This document shows positions 6,198 through 8,240 of a stretch of DNA of 8,240 nucleotides, piece by piece. Source of the stretch: a candidate division WWE3 bacterium CG22_combo_CG10-13_8_21_14_all_39_12 (GTDB lineage: Bacteria > Patescibacteriota > 4484-211 > GCA-002791395); assembly GCA_002771355.1 (NCBI GenBank), contig PCSU01000022.1:1-8240 (forward strand). Reading direction: 5' to 3'. A program made the position numbers and the translations under genes. The notes under the pieces are model-generated. The model did no database searches. It saw nothing but the letters and a program-made list of their open reading frames with translations, and had not been told where the DNA came from. How positions within the stretch are numbered: the stretch's first letter is position 1; each line of letters opens with the position of its first letter.

Positions 6198-6845
6198 ATG
6201 GAAACAAAAAGAAAATGGTATCAAAGCACGGGAGGAATAATTGCTCTCCTAATTTTGTTCTTCCCTGTTGGTTTGTACTTAATGTGGAAACACGCAACTT
6301 GGAACAAAACAATAAAACTGACTGTAACTGGTTTTTTTGCCTTCTTGATTCTTGTGAATGCTATTAATGGAGACACCTCATCTTCAACAACTCCAAACAC
6401 TCAAAAGAGTACACCAACGGCTAGCCCAGTGACAGAAATGCCTACTCAACCAACGGCTTCTCCCGAAGAGCAAACGCAAGAACAAACAGAAATTCCTGAA
6501 AAGGCGAATACACCTACACCAATTCAACTCGAACAACCTACCCCTGTTTCAAATGAGACTGTTAGTCAAAAAAATGCAGTAAATATGGCTAAATCTTATT
6601 TGGACTACACAGCATTTTCTCACGATGGACTGGTAGATCAATTAGAGTACGAAAAGTTTTCTCATGAAGATGCAGTTTATGGTGCAGATAATTCTGGCGG
6701 TAATTGGAATGAACAAGCAGCTAAAATGGCCAAATCTTATTTGGATCTGTCAGCATATTCGCAGGGTAGTTTAATTGAGCAATTAATGTATGAGAAATTT
6801 ACACAAGAACAAGCGGAATACGGCGCGACCGCGGTTGGTCTATAA
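6198..6845 (+). CDS. Membrane protein with two Ltp repeats (superinfection-exclusion type)
   Basis: The 215-residue protein has two membrane helices near the N-terminus (about 12-30, GGIIALLILFFPVGLYLMW, and 39-56). A Thr/Pro/Gln/Glu-rich linker (58-122) follows. The C-terminal part has two Ltp-type repeats (about 125-165 and 170-215): the first has MAKSYLDYTAFSHDGLVDQL and YEKFSHEDAVYG, the second NWNEQAAKMAKSYLDLSAYS and YEKFTQEQAEYG. Ltp-family lipoproteins include the superinfection-exclusion protein of Streptococcus thermophilus phage TP-J34, which blocks DNA injection by other phages. There is no lipobox cysteine here; the helices replace the lipid anchor and should place the repeats outside the cell. 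The role in blocking phage entry is inferred from the family. Many bacteria have chromosomal Ltp proteins of unknown role, so the function is not certain. Confidence 0.8.
   Translation: METKRKWYQSTGGIIALLILFFPVGLYLMWKHATWNKTIKLTVTGFFAFLILVNAINGDTSSSTTPNTQKSTPTASPVTEMPTQPTASPEEQTQEQTEIPEKANTPTPIQLEQPTPVSNETVSQKNAVNMAKSYLDYTAFSHDGLVDQLEYEKFSHEDAVYGADNSGGNWNEQAAKMAKSYLDLSAYSQGSLIEQLMYEKFTQEQAEYGATAVGL
6585..6746 (+). repeat. Internal duplication encoding the two Ltp repeats
   Basis: ATGGCTAAATCTTATTTGGA at 6585-6604 recurs at 6726-6745 as ATGGCCAAATCTTATTTGGA. Over the 21-bp window extending one base further, 19 positions match. The 141-bp offset equals 47 codons, the period of the Ltp repeat. 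The high nucleotide identity of this core suggests recent duplication, gene conversion or strong codon constraint. Confidence 0.75.
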
Positions 6846-7086
6846 TTCTCTGTAAGGTTTTCTATATGGAATCTGGATAAAAAATTAATGTAGAGAGACC
6901 TTGAATGTCCTCGCAGGTGTCATGAAGAACTTGCTTGCCGTAGCTTTTGCGTCGAATGCTCCAGCATCTCCAAAACCTGATCCATGCTTTATTCCTATAC
7001 GCAGAACATGCGTCTACGCCGTAACAAAGCAAAACAAAAGGTTGGATTTAGTGAATTCAATGATACTGTAAAATTATAGTTATAAT
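6846..7086. other. Intergenic region with a GC-rich island
   Basis: The 120 bp from 6901 to 7020 are 48% GC, against 28% in the 60 bp before and 27% in the 60 bp after. Two small perfect stems lie inside: ATGCT-CC-AGCAT (6956-6967) and ACGCA-GAACA-TGCGT (6999-7013). A plus-strand frame of 49 codons (6922-7071, starting MKNLLAVAFASNAPASPKP) has a signal-peptide-like start but a poorly placed ribosome site. A minus-strand frame of about 42 codons is also open. It may be a gene fragment acquired from elsewhere or a structured RNA; I recognise neither. Confidence 0.4.
7075..7080 (+). promoter_or_regulatory. -10 box of the HEPN-like gene, probably leaderless
   Basis: TATAGT, five of six matches to TATAAT, lies 6 bp before the ATG at 7087. 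No ribosome binding site is present. A second TATAAT (7081-7086) abuts the ATG and would start transcription inside the gene, so it is not used for this start. No good -35 was found. Confidence 0.45.
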
Positions 7087-7833
7087 ATGAAACCCTCAGA
7101 GTTTTTGGATAAATTTATAGATGGTTATTTGCTTTGCGATTTGAAACAAATGGCAAAATGTCAACCCGATGAAGCTGATACGGCCGGTGGAGCAGGTTAC
7201 CCTATGGTAATGACGGTGCTCTCTGGAATCGAGATACTAGGTTACCTTCTAATTCCAAATGAAGATGAATATAACTACAGTGCTGGCTTCGCATACTTTA
7301 AAGAGTATTGGAATAACTACCTTAGTGAAGTTAATGAAAATTACTCTCACCTTGCATCAATTTTCTACAAATTATTACGGCATGGTTTGGCTCATACATT
7401 CATATCAAAACACGGTATACAGATTACAAAAAACACAAGACGTAGTCTCTTTTTAGATCTCGAGAATAAACAGTTGATAATGGATTGTGTTGTTTTCTAT
7501 TGGGATTTTGAGAAATCATACTTGAACCAGGCTAAAAGCGAACTCTTGAATAATATGGAAAGAACAGAGAGGAAAATTCGTAGTCTAGCGGATTCATACT
7601 CACAAGATTCAGAGATGATTTTCAATGAATTGGAAACACGAATAAATTCTGGTCAATCAGTATTAACCGATTTGATATTGAAACCGTCTGCAACTAATCT
7701 AGGCTCAATAGCCAGTGGAGCTTCACTTTCGTTGCAGATGCCTTCAAGAACTACAAGCACGTCTGTTTCTGGTACTGGCTCATTAAACACTACAACTTTG
7801 CCTTTTGAGAACAATGATTCAGAAAATGAATAA
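7087..7833 (+). CDS. HEPN-like protein with RxxxxH motif, possible toxin or defence RNase
   Basis: The 248-residue protein has a helical N-terminal domain (about 1-150) with YPMVMTVLSGIEILGYLL (38-55), FKEYWNNYLSEV (71-82) and LASIFYKLLRHGLAHTF (89-105). The last contains R98-x4-H103, the RxxxxH motif typical of HEPN domains, where Arg and His form the RNase active site. A helix bundle with a hydrophobic helix, a Y/W-rich helix and then R-x-G-L-x-H is how HEPN-like proteins in defence loci usually look. Residues 140-200 are predicted coiled-coil or helical, and the C-terminus (about 200-248) is Ser/Thr-rich low complexity. No cognate antitoxin is adjacent. RNA cleavage during infection is inferred; some HEPN-like proteins are not nucleases. 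It has its own promoter and is separated from the Ltp gene by 241 bp. Confidence 0.6.
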   Translation: MKPSEFLDKFIDGYLLCDLKQMAKCQPDEADTAGGAGYPMVMTVLSGIEILGYLLIPNEDEYNYSAGFAYFKEYWNNYLSEVNENYSHLASIFYKLLRHGLAHTFISKHGIQITKNTRRSLFLDLENKQLIMDCVVFYWDFEKSYLNQAKSELLNNMERTERKIRSLADSYSQDSEMIFNELETRINSGQSVLTDLILKPSATNLGSIASGASLSLQMPSRTTSTSVSGTGSLNTTTLPFENNDSENE

Positions 7834-7835
7834 TC

Positions 7836-7970
7836 CTAACTGTAATTGTAGTTTTGGTTAACCTTTATTGTCATCAAATCTATAACGCGTTCTAAATCCA
7901 CAAGGATTTGTTTCAAATCAACGCACTGCAAGGACCCCATTTGACCCACAAGAAGTTTCATTTGAAGCAT
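7836..7970 (-). CDS. Possible 44-residue small protein, low confidence
   Basis: The minus-strand frame from ATG at 7970 encodes MLQMKLLVGQMGSLQCVD... with a regular leucine/valine/isoleucine spacing (LKQILVDLERVIDLM) suggesting an amphipathic helix. It ends NQNYNYS, 2 bp from the stop of the convergent HEPN-like gene. The frame stays open upstream for about 18 codons without an ATG, so a longer decayed gene is possible. No ribosome binding site or promoter is visible. A small partner or antitoxin of the HEPN-like protein is conceivable but unsupported. Confidence 0.2.
   Translation of the reverse strand: MLQMKLLVGQMGSLQCVDLKQILVDLERVIDLMTIKVNQNYNYS
7894..7909 (+). terminator. Weak hairpin downstream of the HEPN-like gene
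   Basis: AAATCC-ACAA-GGATTT is a perfect 6-bp stem with a 4-base loop, followed by GTTTC, about 60 bp after the stop codon. The stem is AT-rich and the T tract is short, so termination would be inefficient. Confidence 0.25.
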
Positions 7971-8205
7971 TAATTCACAGAAGACATGAAGTGCAATTAT
8001 GTAACTTAGTACAATGTGTAAGATCTGTTAGGGTGCGCTAATATACAAGAAAGGATTCGAACATATATATGTCAAAGAAATCTAACTTTCCAGGTAATAA
8101 AGTAAAAAATGTATCCCACGACAGGCTTGCAAAACCCACATAAATTTTCCGTGACCTCAATTATCGACACTATCCATAGTTTATACCAGTAAAAATGGGA
8201 GCCTA

Positions 8206-8235
8206 TTGTGCTTGAGGGATTAAGCTGTCTATACT
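8206..8235 (+). promoter_or_regulatory. Possible promoter for a gene beyond the right edge
   Basis: TTGTGC (8206-8211), an 18-bp spacer and TATACT (8230-8235) resemble a sigma-70 promoter. If neighbouring genes are a guide, a leaderless start codon would lie within a few bases of the window end. The continuation cannot be seen. Confidence 0.3.
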
Positions 8236-8240
8236 GATTG

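Larger units (their letters stand above)
7834..8240. other. Region without a convincing gene
   Basis: These 407 bp hold only short frames. The best are a minus-strand frame at 7836-7970 and a 24-codon plus-strand frame at 8069-8143 (MSKKSNFPGNKVKNVSHDRL...). The latter has AAAGGA 13 bp upstream, too far for a good ribosome site; its frame stays open for another 11 codons after the TAA. A plus-strand frame open from 7884 to 8041 has no start codon. The region may contain remnants of decayed genes. No tRNA or IS end was recognised. Confidence 0.5.

Noticed and set aside
6058..6312. Minus-strand 84-codon frame across the KAP-like/Ltp gap
   Set aside because: It overlaps the promoter and start of the Ltp gene and has no family features; it is a shadow frame.
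6904..6912. AATGTCCTC shared with the IS end
   Set aside because: Only 9 bases match and no second repeat or terminal sequence accompanies it; chance is likely.
7856..7863. Palindrome GGTTAACC after the HEPN-like gene
   Set aside because: Too short for a terminator stem, with no loop and no T tract; no operator context.
8050..8062. GGATTCGAAC, resembling a tRNA T-arm
   Set aside because: The stem does not pair on either strand and no anticodon or acceptor arms surround it.
1..8240. CRISPR array, flanking att direct repeats, stop-codon reassignment
   Set aside because: No regularly spaced repeats or long direct repeats at the ends were seen, and TGA acts as a stop in the DUF5659-like gene.

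Overview
The window looks like an accessory region, a prophage-derived or satellite-like integrated element, in a low-GC bacterium. The most likely host is a member of Patescibacteria/CPR, but that call is tentative. It rests on the gene set (DUF5659-like protein, winged-helix/DnaD-like replication protein, DUF5681/small-terminase-like protein, KAP-like NTPase) and on promoters placed so that mRNAs would begin at the start codon. TGA is used as a stop (DUF5659-like gene), so the code is standard. No rRNA, tRNA or CRISPR array is visible.

Left part, minus strand (1-1767). A tight operon reads leftward: a DUF5659-like gene, a 43-residue ORF overlapping it by 14 bp, a winged-helix/DnaD-like protein starting 3 bp later, and a serine recombinase. 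The recombinase is cut after codon 139 by the end of an insertion sequence (1-88). The IS carries tandem 16-bp repeats and, at the very window edge, a strong ribosome binding site for a gene lying off-window.

Middle (1857-3187). An unrecognised minus-strand gene with a possible C-terminal helix-turn-helix is divergent from a plus-strand gene resembling phage small terminase/DUF5681 proteins. Both promoters lie in the short gap between them. A large terminase subunit, expected next in a prophage, is absent; only a doubtful 43-codon reading frame sits there.

Right part, plus strand (3153-7833). Three genes each appear to have their own promoter: a 984-residue membrane-anchored KAP-like P-loop NTPase, a membrane protein with two Ltp (superinfection-exclusion type) repeats, and a HEPN-like protein with an RxxxxH motif. 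All three have features found in anti-phage proteins. The gap 6846-7086 holds a 120-bp island of 48% GC between flanks of 27-28%. The last 407 bp hold no convincing gene.

Reading as a whole (inference): recombinase, replication protein, divergent control region and small terminase without visible capsid or large-terminase genes, followed by likely defence genes, is the gene content of a phage satellite or of a decayed prophage carrying morons. The recombinase has since been inactivated by an IS.
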